Below are positions 43,734 through 51,594 of a DNA stretch of 64,000 bases, piece after piece. The DNA lies in contig NZ_FXTC01000006.1 of the NCBI RefSeq assembly GCF_900182655.1, positions 186,001-250,000 of the forward strand. Reading direction: 5' to 3'. Source of the stretch: Chryseobacterium rhizoplanae (GTDB lineage: Bacteria > Bacteroidota > Bacteroidia > Flavobacteriales > Weeksellaceae). The stretch's first letter is position 1. Every line of letters starts with the position of its first letter. Under the pieces are notes generated by a model. That model made no database searches. It saw only the letters and a list, made by a program, of their open reading frames with translations, and was not told where the DNA came from. Position numbers and translations under genes: made by a program.

Positions 43734-44894
43734 TTAAAGGCTTTTCAATAATTTTTCAGTGTCAGTAGAATCCTGTCCTGTGCTTTTTGCCAGTTCAATA
43801 GACTTTTCAGCCCATGTTTTTGCATTTTTCTTATCACCAATCTTATTATAAAGATTCGCTAAAGTATCAGTATTGGCAAAGTTCTGATCTTTCTTTACAG
43901 ATTCCTGTGCCCATGCAATTGCTTTTTCCAGAGAAGTCTTATTGCTTACATTTTCAAAGAAGTTCCATGCAAGAGAATTCAGCTCTTCAGAACCTGCTGC
44001 AGAATAGTCTTTGTACAAATCAAGGATCAGTTTTTCATATTCAGGAATATCCTTATTCTTTAAAGCTCTGTTCGCTTTCATTCTTTTTAAGATCTTGTCA
44101 GCTTCTTCCTTGCTTAAGAATTTCTGAGTTTCAGACATGAAATAGCTATCGTCCCATTTTTTGGTCTCTGCGTTATATGCTTTTTTGGAAACGGTATTCA
44201 GCTTGATGTTTTTGTCAAACTTTTCATACTTATCTTCCGGAAAGAATTTAACGATATCTGCTTTTTTATCCTGGAAAATCTTGTATAAAGGGCTGTCTAT
44301 AGTTTGAACCCCTGAAAGAAGCATTTGAACATCTTCCTGATCCAAATTGGGTTTCTGCTGGAAATAACGGTTAAGTACTTTACCGGCAAACTCAGCATCA
44401 TTATACATGGTAAGCCCTGCAAGATTCTTTAAAAACTCAGGGTCTTTTTCTCCTTTCTCAAACTGCTGCTTCAAAGAAGTTAATCTTTTGTTCGGATCTT
44501 CAGCATCTTTGGCAAACTGGATAAAGTCTTTTTCTTCAACATAGCCTAAAGTTCTGTGTACCGCTTCACCGTTTCCGTCAATAAACAGATAAGTAGGGAA
44601 TGCTTTTACATTATATTTCTTAGCCAGCTCAATTCCTTCACCTTTTTCCATGTCAATTTTAGCATTGATGAAGTGAGAATTATAGTAGTCACCCACAGAC
44701 TGAAGCGGGAAAATATTTTTTACCATGAGTTTACAAGGTCCACACCATGAAGCATATGCATCTATAAAGACCAGTTTGTTTTCTTTTTTTGCTTTGGCAA
44801 GGACAGAGGCAAAATTGCCGTCTTCAAATTTAATTCCCTGTGCCCATGCAAGAACTCCTATAAAGATTGAGGAAAGTATTGCTATTTTTTTCAT
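43734..44894 (-). CDS. Exported thioredoxin-fold protein with TPR-like C-terminus
   Basis: A 386-residue protein with a signal peptide (MKKIAILSSIFIGVLAWAQ). The thioredoxin domain contains FIDAYASWCGPCKLMVKNIF (active-site WCGPC near residue 50) and the cis-proline region KAFPTYLFIDGNG. A helical remainder has TPR-like repeats (AWAQESVKKDQNFANTDTLANLYNKIGDKKNAKTWAEKSIELAK). It is likely a periplasmic disulfide reductase or thiol chaperone; the partner is unknown. Monocistronic. Confidence 0.87.
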   Translation of the reverse strand: MKKIAILSSIFIGVLAWAQGIKFEDGNFASVLAKAKKENKLVFIDAYASWCGPCKLMVKNIFPLQSVGDYYNSHFINAKIDMEKGEGIELAKKYNVKAFPTYLFIDGNGEAVHRTLGYVEEKDFIQFAKDAEDPNKRLTSLKQQFEKGEKDPEFLKNLAGLTMYNDAEFAGKVLNRYFQQKPNLDQEDVQMLLSGVQTIDSPLYKIFQDKKADIVKFFPEDKYEKFDKNIKLNTVSKKAYNAETKKWDDSYFMSETQKFLSKEEADKILKRMKANRALKNKDIPEYEKLILDLYKDYSAAGSEELNSLAWNFFENVSNKTSLEKAIAWAQESVKKDQNFANTDTLANLYNKIGDKKNAKTWAEKSIELAKSTGQDSTDTEKLLKSL

Positions 44895-44913
44895 AAAAAC
44901 TTTTTATTCCCTG

Positions 44914-44921
44914 CAAATGTA
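44914..44921 (-). promoter_or_regulatory. Putative -7 element of the thioredoxin-TPR gene
   Basis: Minus-strand TACATTTG (TAnnTTTG) 19 bp before the start at 44894. Confidence 0.5.
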
Positions 44922-45194
44922 ATAAATATGATGACACATGAGCCGTTCACATTGAAAATAATTGTAAGGGAACTTTAGTTTTAAAACAGCTATCGGTTTA
45001 TATGAAGGAAAATCATTTATTATTTGTGTCTAATTATTAAAATTAATGTAAAACACTGTTTTAAGTTAAATGATTAAATTTCAATATAATATTTTAATAA
45101 AAAATAAAATATCACTAGTTTTGTAAAAAACAAAAAGACACCCGTGAAAATAATGATGAATTATTATAAAATAAAAATAATAATTTGTTTTTGT

Positions 45195-46823
45195 ATGTCT
45201 AAGAATCTCCTGAAATTTTTGTTTTTGCTGGCAACAGCAGTCCCTATATTCGCTCAGAAAAAAAACAGCTTTGACCTTATCTGTGAAAGAACTTCTTCTG
45301 TTACGGCGCATAAGGATTTACCAAAGGCGATCAAGACAGCAGACTCTCTTTATATGTTGGCACAGAAGCCTTCTGAGAAAATACAATGTCTTATCCTCTC
45401 TTCAGAACTTTATCATCATGCCGGTGAGCTTAAAAAAGCAATTTGTTATAGTGAAAATGCGCATTCGGTGATCAATCAGATTAACGATCCTGAACAGATG
45501 GCTGTTGTCACCAGATTACTTGCCAGGCAATATAGACAGGTAGGGTTATATGAAAGATCTAAAAAATACATTATAAAAGGGCTGGAAGCTTCCGGCAGGA
45601 TTACCGATTTTGAAAAAAGCAATGAAGCGGCAGGGCTTCTGAATCAGGAAATGGCTTTCTATGAAATGGAGCTGGGTAATTATTCCAATGCCATACGATT
45701 CATAGAATCTTCACTGAAATATTTTGAAAGAATAAACAGCCGTAACGAAAACAGAACGGCTGCTGCCTCTTATCAGCTGCTGGGCGATGTTTATTTCAAA
45801 CTTAATGACTATCCGGTTTCAGAAAATTATTACAGAAAAGCTGAAAGCCTGCTTAAGGTCGGAAGCTGTACACTCGGATTGGTTTATAATGGTTTGGGAG
45901 GAATTCGCCTGAAGCAGAAAAACTGGAAAGATGCCGAACTATACCTGAAAAAAGCAGAAAAAATAGCAGATACTTCCCGAAGTCTTAAGCTGAAAAAAGC
46001 AGTATACTCTAATATAAATGATTATTATGAAGGGACAGGGGATAATTTTAAAGCCTCTTTATATGCTGTGAAATATGTGCGTGCATATGATAGCATTGAA
46101 GCCCGTAATCAAAGCTTCACAATGAAAGGAGCAGAGATTCCAAAAGGAAAGAGCAGCAAAAAGAACGGACATATGAATCTGGTGAAAAATGCTACCATTA
46201 TTGTCCTGTTCACTTTACTGATTGGTTTACTTGTTTTCTTCAGGTCAAAGCAGAAAAAACAACGTTCAAAGTTCAGAAATATCATAAGAGCCCAGTTGAA
46301 TATGATCAGCAGCAGGAGTAATCCTCCTTTAAAACAACCTCATGATTCTGAATTTTCCAATATATCTGTGGAAGAAATTGATGAAAAAGATTCTGAAACA
46401 GACCGAAGACGAAATGATTCTCTGATGACTTCCGAAACGGAATCAAAGCTGCTTGAACTTCTTGAAGATTTTGAGAAAGGTGATCTCTATAACAATAAAG
46501 GAATGTCCCTTTCTTTCCTTGCTGGTGAATTGAATACCAATACAAAATATCTGTCTTATGTAATCAATCAGCATAAGAGTGCTGATTTTAAATCGTACAT
46601 CAACCGTTTGAGAATCAAATATATTGTGGATAAACTGATCAATGATGAGAAGTACAGGCAATATAAAATAAGCATCCTTGCGGATGAGTGTGGCTTTTCT
46701 TCGCACAGTAAATTTGCTGCAGTTTTCAAAGCAGTTACAGACTATTCACCATCAGCTTATATCAAATATCTTGATGCTGAAAATCAATCAGATAAAAATA
46801 TCCATTTTCCCGAAAATGATTAA
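45195..46823 (+). CDS. TPR sensor with transmembrane helix and AraC-type DNA-binding domain
   Basis: A 542-residue protein from the ATG at 45195, where the signal MSKNLLKFLFLLATAVPIFAQ begins; earlier in-frame ATGs at 45144-45156 add a non-signal stretch. Periplasmic TPR-like repeats fill about residues 20-300 (GDVYFKLNDYPVSENYYRKAESL; LYLKKAEKIADTSRSLKL). One helix follows (NATIIVLFTLLIGLLVFF), then a cytosolic linker. The C-terminus is an AraC/XylS helix-turn-helix pair (LAGELNTNTKYLSYVINQHK; ISILADECGFSSHSKFAAVFKAVTDYSPSAY). This is the one-component membrane regulator type common in Chryseobacterium. Ligand and targets unknown. Confidence 0.85.
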   Translation: MSKNLLKFLFLLATAVPIFAQKKNSFDLICERTSSVTAHKDLPKAIKTADSLYMLAQKPSEKIQCLILSSELYHHAGELKKAICYSENAHSVINQINDPEQMAVVTRLLARQYRQVGLYERSKKYIIKGLEASGRITDFEKSNEAAGLLNQEMAFYEMELGNYSNAIRFIESSLKYFERINSRNENRTAAASYQLLGDVYFKLNDYPVSENYYRKAESLLKVGSCTLGLVYNGLGGIRLKQKNWKDAELYLKKAEKIADTSRSLKLKKAVYSNINDYYEGTGDNFKASLYAVKYVRAYDSIEARNQSFTMKGAEIPKGKSSKKNGHMNLVKNATIIVLFTLLIGLLVFFRSKQKKQRSKFRNIIRAQLNMISSRSNPPLKQPHDSEFSNISVEEIDEKDSETDRRRNDSLMTSETESKLLELLEDFEKGDLYNNKGMSLSFLAGELNTNTKYLSYVINQHKSADFKSYINRLRIKYIVDKLINDEKYRQYKISILADECGFSSHSKFAAVFKAVTDYSPSAYIKYLDAENQSDKNIHFPEND

Positions 46824-46905
46824 AAAGAGATAGGTTTTTAAATTCTATCTTGCTATTTTCACGAAAATGAACAACCTATTATTTTACAGAAACGCTTTGC
46901 TATCC

Positions 46906-46913
46906 TATCTTTG
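46906..46913 (+). promoter_or_regulatory. Promoter-like -7 element without an assigned gene
   Basis: TATCTTTG, an exact TAnnTTTG match, 83 bp after the AraC-type gene. No good -33 TTTG at normal spacing (one TTTG lies only 6 bp upstream). Confidence 0.45.
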
Positions 46914-46929
46914 CGCCAGTTCGAGGGAC

Positions 46930-46971
46930 ATGAACACCATTATACTACAGCTTAGCTCTTTTAATTTTTGA
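46930..46971 (+). CDS. Possible 13-residue leader peptide
   Basis: ATG at 46930, product MNTIILQLSSFNF, TGA at 46969-46971. It is preceded by GAGGGAC and lies about 17 nt after the -7 element. Its size and placement resemble leader peptides, but no structural gene follows on this strand. Confidence 0.25.
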   Translation: MNTIILQLSSFNF

Positions 46972-47143
46972 AAAAATATCTCTTTTCTGAAATTAAGATT
47001 ATCATAAGATCATCATCCCAACTGAAAACTAAGCCATGAAAATTAATATATAGAACAAGTGTATATTTCATTATTGAGACATCCACGATTCCCACTTTAT
47101 TTTCAAAGGAATATTCTGTTCAGAATATAAACCATATCTCATA

Positions 47144-47170
47144 ATCGGGGTTGATTGCCCGGTTTTTTTT
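47144..47170 (+). terminator. Rho-independent terminator
   Basis: Stem ATCGGG / CCCGGT (one wobble) with loop GTTGATTG, followed by eight T. Confidence 0.65.
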
Positions 47171-47190
47171 CAGTCAAGTTTTTTTAAGTG

Positions 47191-47216
47191 CAAATCCACA
47201 GACTTCTGTGGATTTG
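47191..47216. terminator. Hairpin after the small lipoprotein gene
   Basis: CAAATCCACAGA / TCTGTGGATTTG, a 12-bp inverted repeat adjoining the stop of the gene at 47222. On the minus strand it lacks a T-run, so its use as a terminator is uncertain. Confidence 0.45.
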
Positions 47217-47221
47217 TGATT

Positions 47222-47431
47222 TTATTTAACCTTTGTACTGTTGGGTTTTGTTTTTGAAGTATCGGCAGCTGCCGGAGCGGGTATAGAATTGGCTACTGCA
47301 GAATCTCCCATTTTGTTTCTTAAAGAATCCTTATTGTGGGCGTCTTTATATTCTTCTCTTTTTTCTTTATTCTGAGCACAACTTCCAAGGAAAAGAAGTC
47401 CAATAACTGCTCCTATCCAGAATTTTTTCAT
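47222..47431 (-). CDS. Small lipoprotein, Thr/Ser/Lys-rich
   Basis: A 69-residue protein with a lipoprotein signal (MKKFWIGAVIGLLFLGSC) and a short charged, low-complexity mature part (AQNKEKREEYKDAHNKDSLR ... ADTSKTKPNSTKVK). It resembles the lipoprotein at 47767 in size and style. Its -7 element (47460-47467) directly abuts a 13-copy heptamer repeat, so its expression may vary with repeat number. Function unknown. Confidence 0.7.
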   Translation of the reverse strand: MKKFWIGAVIGLLFLGSCAQNKEKREEYKDAHNKDSLRNKMGDSAVANSIPAPAAADTSKTKPNSTKVK

Positions 47432-47459
47432 AGGGTGTATTTTAATGTTTGGTATTAAT

Positions 47460-47467
47460 CAAATATA
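47460..47467 (-). promoter_or_regulatory. Putative -7 element of the small lipoprotein gene
   Basis: Minus-strand TATATTTG (TAnnTTTG) 28 bp before the start. The region where a spacer and -33 element should lie consists of the heptamer array. Confidence 0.55.
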
Positions 47468-47470
47468 AAG

Positions 47471-47561
47471 ATAAAAGATAAAAGATAAAAGATAAAAGAT
47501 AAAAGATAAAAGATAAAAGATAAAAGATAAAAGATAAAAGATAAAAGATAAAAGATAAAAG
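47471..47561. repeat. Heptamer tandem repeat, 13 perfect copies
   Basis: ATAAAAG repeated 13 times without interruption (91 bp). It begins 3 bp upstream of the -7 element of the gene at 47222. Such perfect arrays change length by slippage. Confidence 0.95.
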
Positions 47562-47576
47562 ATGTTGTTATTAAAA

Positions 47577-47649
47577 TTCAATAGGGGTGGGTTTTAACCC
47601 ACCTTTAAAAATAATACCTCATCATTGGCTTTAGCCAAAACCTAAAATA
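47577..47649 (+). repeat. Dispersed two-hairpin repeat, copy 3
   Basis: TTCAATAGG, palindrome GGTGGGTTTTAACCCACC, spacer, then TTGGCTTTAGCCAAAACC. It follows the heptamer array by 15 bp. Confidence 0.75.
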
Positions 47650-47705
47650 ACGGTCCTTTTAAAGCCAAAACTGCGTTATAGTTCCAACATTTCCAGTTAT
47701 TCAAT

Positions 47706-47740
47706 AAAAAAATCTGCAGCGCTTTCATCTGCAGATTTTC
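47706..47740 (-). terminator. Rho-independent terminator
   Basis: Stem AATCTGCAG / CTGCAGATT (47711-47719, 47729-47737) with T-runs on both strands, 30 bp after the small lipoprotein gene at 47767. Confidence 0.75.
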
Positions 47741-47766
47741 CATTTTAAATTGAACGTATATCAATA

Positions 47767-47988
47767 CTACTTGACAGGAGACATCACCGCTGAATCCTTT
47801 TTGATCTTGATACTGTCAGGATTTGTCATTTTTGTAGTCGTTGTATCAGTTGTGGTAGGCGGTATGCTTTTTTGTGCATTATCTACTGTTGCTGAATCAC
47901 GGCTGCTTGATGACATTGTCGATTCTTTGGTTCCACAGCTCACTGCAAATATTCCTATTCCAACGGCTGTTAGCAATAACTTTTTCAT
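47767..47988 (-). CDS. Small lipoprotein, Ser/Thr-rich
   Basis: A 73-residue protein with a lipoprotein signal (MKKLLLTAVGIGIFAVSC) and a Ser/Thr/Asp-rich mature chain (GTKESTMSSSSRDSATVDN ... TTTDTTTTKMTNPDSIKIKK). It is not identical to, but of the same design as, the gene at 47222, and on the same strand with its own terminator. The role is unknown; the mature part looks disordered. Confidence 0.7.
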   Translation of the reverse strand: MKKLLLTAVGIGIFAVSCGTKESTMSSSSRDSATVDNAQKSIPPTTTDTTTTKMTNPDSIKIKKDSAVMSPVK

Positions 47989-48039
47989 ACTATTTTATTT
48001 TGGGGTGTATAATATTTTAAAAATCAACAATTATTCCTA

Positions 48040-48273
48040 ACAGGGTAGAGAAAATCGTAAAATATAGGTAAAGTTTGTTAAAAGATGTTAGGTAGCAGGT
48101 AGGGGTTGTAGGGATCAGGAGTTAGGGTGTTGGAGAGTTAGAGAGTTAGAGAGTTTGGGGAGAGTATTGAGTATCGAAGGAGTAAAAGTGTATTTATGGA
48201 TACCAGTAACCTTAAACCTTAAACCCTGAACCTCTGCAACTCACATCCCGAACCTCGCACCCCGCCTCTCACC
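48040..48273. other. GA-rich / CT-rich filler
   Basis: Low-complexity blocks GAGAGTTAGAGAGTTAGAGA, then AACCTTAAACCTTAAACCC and CGAACCTCGCACCCCG. Similar material occurs at 34381-34410 and in the urease-island gaps. No gene seen. Confidence 0.5.
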
Positions 48274-48306
48274 ACAAAAAAGCCCCGAAATCTAAATTCC
48301 GAGGCT
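48274..48306 (-). terminator. Probable terminator of pruA
   Basis: Imperfect stem GCCCCGAAAT / ATTCCGAGGC followed on the minus strand by a T-run, 54 bp after the pruA stop. Confidence 0.6.
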
Positions 48307-48359
48307 GTATTTAAGAACAGACAATAATTACTCATTGCCTATTATTCATTACTTATTAA

Positions 48360-49985
48360 TTACCCTAGGTATGGATATTTGTAGTTTTTTGGAGAAACAA
48401 ACGTTTCTTTTACGCTTCTTACAGAAACCCATCTCAGAAGATTCATTTTAGAACCTGCTTTATCATTTGTTCCCGAAGCTCTACCACCACCGAAAGGCTG
48501 TTGTCCTACTACAGCACCTGTTGGCTTATCATTGATGTAGAAGTTACCTGAAGCATTCTCTAAAGCTTTATAAGCTTCATTGATAGCATAACGGTCTTGT
48601 GAGAATACAGAACCTGTTAATGAATAAGGAGAAGTTGAATCTACCAGTTTTAGAGTTTCTTTCCAGTCCTGATCTTCATATACGTAGATTGATAAGATTG
48701 GGCCAAAGATCTCTTCTACCATACTTTCATAGTGAGGATTTGTAGTTTCAATTACTGTTGGGTGTACGAACCATCCTTTAGAATCGTCATATTTCCCACC
48801 GATAGCTACAGTAGCTTCACCTGAAGCATTAGCTCTGTCGATATATCCTTTACATTTCTCGAAAGAATTTTTGTCAATTACAGCGTTGACGAAGTTTGAA
48901 GTATCTTCCGGAGAACCTACTTTAATAGAATTCATCTGAGTTTCCATTACTTTTTTCACGTCAGCCCAAAGAGATTTAGGTACATACGCTCTTGAAGCAG
49001 CAGAACATTTTTGTCCCTGATATTCAAAAGCACCTCTTACCAATGCAGTCGCTACAGCTTCTACGTTAGCAGATGGGTGAGCAATTACAAAGTCTTTACC
49101 TCCTGTTTCTCCAACAATTCTTGGATATGTTCTGTAGTTGTGGATATTATCACCAATCATTTTCCACATTCCCTGGAATACTTTTGTAGAACCTGTGAAG
49201 TGAAGACCCGCAAAATCACGGTGTGCCAATACTTTTTCAGCAGTTTCTTTTCCGTCTGTAAAGATCATGTTGATTACCCCTGCAGGAAGACCCGCTTCTG
49301 TCAATACATCCATGATTACTTTTGCAGAATATACCTGCTTGTCAGAAGGCTTCCAAACGACAACGTTTCCTAGCATTGCCATACAAGTAGGAAGGTTTCC
49401 GGAAATCGCTGTAAAGTTGAATGGAGTTACTGCAAAACAGAATCCTTCTAATGGTCTGTACTCAACACGGTTCCAGATTCCATTGTCAGAAACCGGCTGC
49501 TCAGCATACATTTCTGTCATGAACTCTACATTGAATCTTAAGAAGTCGATGAACTCACAAGCTGCATCAATTTCAGCCTGGTGTACATTTTTAGACTGTC
49601 CGATCATGGTAGCAGCATTGATTACATCTCTGTAAGGACCAGCCAAAAGATCAGCTGCCTTTAAGAAAATTGCTGCACGCTGTTCCCAGCCTAGTTCATT
49701 CCATTCCTGTTTAGCTGCCAATGCCGCGTTGATAGCGTCATCCACATGCTGCATACCACCCTGATAGTAGAAACCGAAGTCATGAGCATGATCCTGTGGA
49801 GACTGAAGCTGTACTTTTGTATCAGTTTTAACTTCTTTTCCATTGATGATCATTGGAATCTCTACCTTTTCTGCCCACATTTTTTTATAAGTGTCGATAA
49901 GGCTTTTAACTTCCGGAGATCCCGGTTCATAAGAATTTACCGGCTCATTTACCGCTAATGGTACTTGCGAAATTGCTTTTGACAT
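48360..49985 (-). CDS. pruA: L-glutamate gamma-semialdehyde dehydrogenase
   Basis: A 541-residue NAD-dependent enzyme that oxidises glutamate-5-semialdehyde (from pyrroline-5-carboxylate) to glutamate, the second step of proline breakdown. The catalytic Glu lies in RIVGETGGKDFVIAHP and the catalytic Cys in FEYQGQKCSAASRAYVP; FTGSTKVFQGMWK is the cofactor loop. Length fits stand-alone PruA, not the PutA fusion. No proline dehydrogenase gene is adjacent. A -7 element lies 43 bp upstream. Confidence 0.96.
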   Translation of the reverse strand: MSKAISQVPLAVNEPVNSYEPGSPEVKSLIDTYKKMWAEKVEIPMIINGKEVKTDTKVQLQSPQDHAHDFGFYYQGGMQHVDDAINAALAAKQEWNELGWEQRAAIFLKAADLLAGPYRDVINAATMIGQSKNVHQAEIDAACEFIDFLRFNVEFMTEMYAEQPVSDNGIWNRVEYRPLEGFCFAVTPFNFTAISGNLPTCMAMLGNVVVWKPSDKQVYSAKVIMDVLTEAGLPAGVINMIFTDGKETAEKVLAHRDFAGLHFTGSTKVFQGMWKMIGDNIHNYRTYPRIVGETGGKDFVIAHPSANVEAVATALVRGAFEYQGQKCSAASRAYVPKSLWADVKKVMETQMNSIKVGSPEDTSNFVNAVIDKNSFEKCKGYIDRANASGEATVAIGGKYDDSKGWFVHPTVIETTNPHYESMVEEIFGPILSIYVYEDQDWKETLKLVDSTSPYSLTGSVFSQDRYAINEAYKALENASGNFYINDKPTGAVVGQQPFGGGRASGTNDKAGSKMNLLRWVSVRSVKETFVSPKNYKYPYLG

Positions 49986-50027
49986 ATTACGTTTTATTAT
50001 TTTATTAAATTAAATAAGATGTGTATA

Positions 50028-50035
50028 CAAATTTA
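50028..50035 (-). promoter_or_regulatory. Putative -7 element of pruA
   Basis: Minus-strand TAAATTTG (TAnnTTTG), 42 bp before the pruA start. Confidence 0.45.
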
Positions 50036-50391
50036 CGATAATTATAAGGAAAGAAAAAAATACCGTCTGTTTTTATGAAATAAAGCTTATTGTTAAGTAA
50101 TCATTAATGAATAAAGGGTTTTTAACATGTTGTATTGAGAATAACAGATGTATTTATTCGATCTTTTAAATAGAAGGAAAAGATGATGCAGATTATCATA
50201 ATTACAGGAATAAGGACAAGAAAATATTTGTCACAGTTCAAAAGTAATGCTTAAGTGTTATAAATAAGGGATTTATCATGAAATGTTAAAATTACATAAA
50301 ATTGCATTTGTTGCGATTTTGAACATTTTAAATAATTTTTTTGATAGCCGGGGTTTTAGGATTGTTCTAATTTTACACCATTATTAATAGT
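50036..50391. other. Gap without recognisable gene
   Basis: AT-rich with stops in all frames. TAATTTTAC near 50370 is a one-mismatch -7 element for the gene at 50392. Nothing else seen. Confidence 0.35.
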
Positions 50392-50757
50392 ATGAAAAAA
50401 AGAGTTTTATTTTTCTCTTTTCTGATGTTTTTCTCAGCGTTGTGTGCAGGTCTTTTTGCGCATAAAGGGAAAACTCAGTCATACTCTGATATTATCTCAA
50501 AAATCAATCTCCTTCAGCAGAAATCCGATCAGCAGACCCAGCCTGAAATGTATAGTTTTTCAGATGTGCAGGATGTACAGGATTCCAATGACTGGGAGAA
50601 AGTGAAATTTGATTATTCAATACTTGCCCAGCAGTGGCTTAATTATTTCTTTGCAGAGTATTCTCACAATACACGGGTTGAAGCTGTTCAAAACCGTATT
50701 TATATTTCAGCACCAAGATACATCCTGTATCATTGCCTGCAGATAGCGGGCTGCTAG
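50392..50757 (+). CDS. Small exported protein of unknown function
   Basis: A 121-residue protein with a signal peptide (MKKRVLFFSFLMFFSALCAG) and a polar mature part (KINLLQQKSDQQTQPEMYSF; LAQQWLNYFFAEYSHNTRVEAVQNRIYISAPRYILYHCLQ). No family recognised. It precedes ureA by 153 bp on the same strand but seems separate from the urease operon. Confidence 0.6.
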   Translation: MKKRVLFFSFLMFFSALCAGLFAHKGKTQSYSDIISKINLLQQKSDQQTQPEMYSFSDVQDVQDSNDWEKVKFDYSILAQQWLNYFFAEYSHNTRVEAVQNRIYISAPRYILYHCLQIAGC

Positions 50758-50910
50758 TCCCTTTTCTTAATTTTAATGATCCGTTGTGATTTGTATTCAT
50801 GTTAATACAGATCCGTAAGAATCATTCCCATTTACATTTTTGAACCTATCAGTTTGCCTTTACGGAGAGGTGAATAGGATATTGTTTGTCCAATTTTAAA
50901 TAAAAATATT

Positions 50911-51213
50911 ATGCACTTAACACCGAGAGAAACGGAGAAGCTTATGCTATTTCTGGCAGGCGAACTCGCTCTAAAAAGAAAGGCAAGAGGCCTTAAATTA
51001 AACTATCCTGAATCAATAGCACTGATCAGCCACTTTTTGCTTGAAGGAGCAAGAGATGGAAAAAAAGTAGCCGAACTGATGCAGGAAGGCGCTAATCTTC
51101 TTACCAAAGAGGACGTAATGCCCGGCGTATCAGAAATGATACACGATGTTCAGATTGAAGCCACTTTCCCTGATGGGACTAAGCTGGTAACCGTACACAA
51201 CCCAATCCGCTAA
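50911..51213 (+). CDS. ureA: Urease gamma subunit
   Basis: A 100-residue structural subunit of nickel urease (urea + water to ammonia and carbamate). It starts [35 protein letters not shown] and ends [20 protein letters not shown], textbook UreA. It is first in the operon ureA-ureB-ureC, with 11 bp and 1 bp to the following genes. Upstream, TTTG (50853) and a near -7 sequence (TATTGTTTG, one base too long) may be the promoter. Separate ureA and ureB genes, not fused, are as in most bacteria outside Helicobacter. Confidence 0.97.
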   Translation: MHLTPRETEKLMLFLAGELALKRKARGLKLNYPESIALISHFLLEGARDGKKVAELMQEGANLLTKEDVMPGVSEMIHDVQIEATFPDGTKLVTVHNPIR

Positions 51214-51224
51214 TACTACTGATT

Positions 51225-51593
51225 ATGATACCAGGAGAAATTTTCGTAAAAGAAGGTACAATTATCTGCAATGAAGGCAGAGAAACTGTAAAAATAAAAG
51301 TAACCAATACAGGAGACCGCCCTATTCAGGTAGGTTCACACTTCCATTTTTTTGAAGTCAATAAAGCGATGAGCTTTGACCGTGAAAAAGCTTTCGGAAA
51401 GAGATTGAATATTGTAGCAAGCACTGCAGTACGTTTTGAACCGGGAGAAGAAAAAGAAGTGGAATTGGTAGAAATAGGAGGAACCAGAAAAGCAATGGGC
51501 TTCAATAATCTTGTGGACGGACAGGTAGATTCCGAAGAACAGAAAAGAGCGAGCCTTGCAAAAGTTGAAGAATTAAACTTTAAAAATCACTAA
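51225..51593 (+). CDS. ureB: Urease beta subunit
   Basis: A 122-residue structural subunit. It starts [46 protein letters not shown] and has [27 protein letters not shown]. Both are standard UreB signatures. It packs against UreA and UreC in the (UreABC)3 trimer in the cytoplasm. It lies 1 bp before ureC. Confidence 0.97.
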   Translation: MIPGEIFVKEGTIICNEGRETVKIKVTNTGDRPIQVGSHFHFFEVNKAMSFDREKAFGKRLNIVASTAVRFEPGEEKEVELVEIGGTRKAMGFNNLVDGQVDSEEQKRASLAKVEELNFKNH

Positions 51594-51594
51594 G

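Larger units (their letters stand above)
46914..47170 (+). ncRNA. Candidate small RNA or orphan leader transcript
   Basis: About 257 nt between a -7 element (46906-46913) and an intrinsic terminator (47144-47170). There is no long open frame on the plus strand. A 13-codon ORF (MNTIILQLSSFNF) starts near the predicted 5' end. I match it to no RNA family I know. It could be a free small RNA, a relic leader whose gene was lost, or chance; I give it low confidence. Confidence 0.35.

Noticed and set aside
46916..46930. GTTCGAG segment resembling a tRNA T-arm
   Set aside because: No matching acceptor stem, anticodon loop or CCA end around it.
47471..47561. Regular repeat resembling a CRISPR array
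   Set aside because: The unit is 7 bp with no spacers; it is a simple tandem repeat and no cas genes are present.
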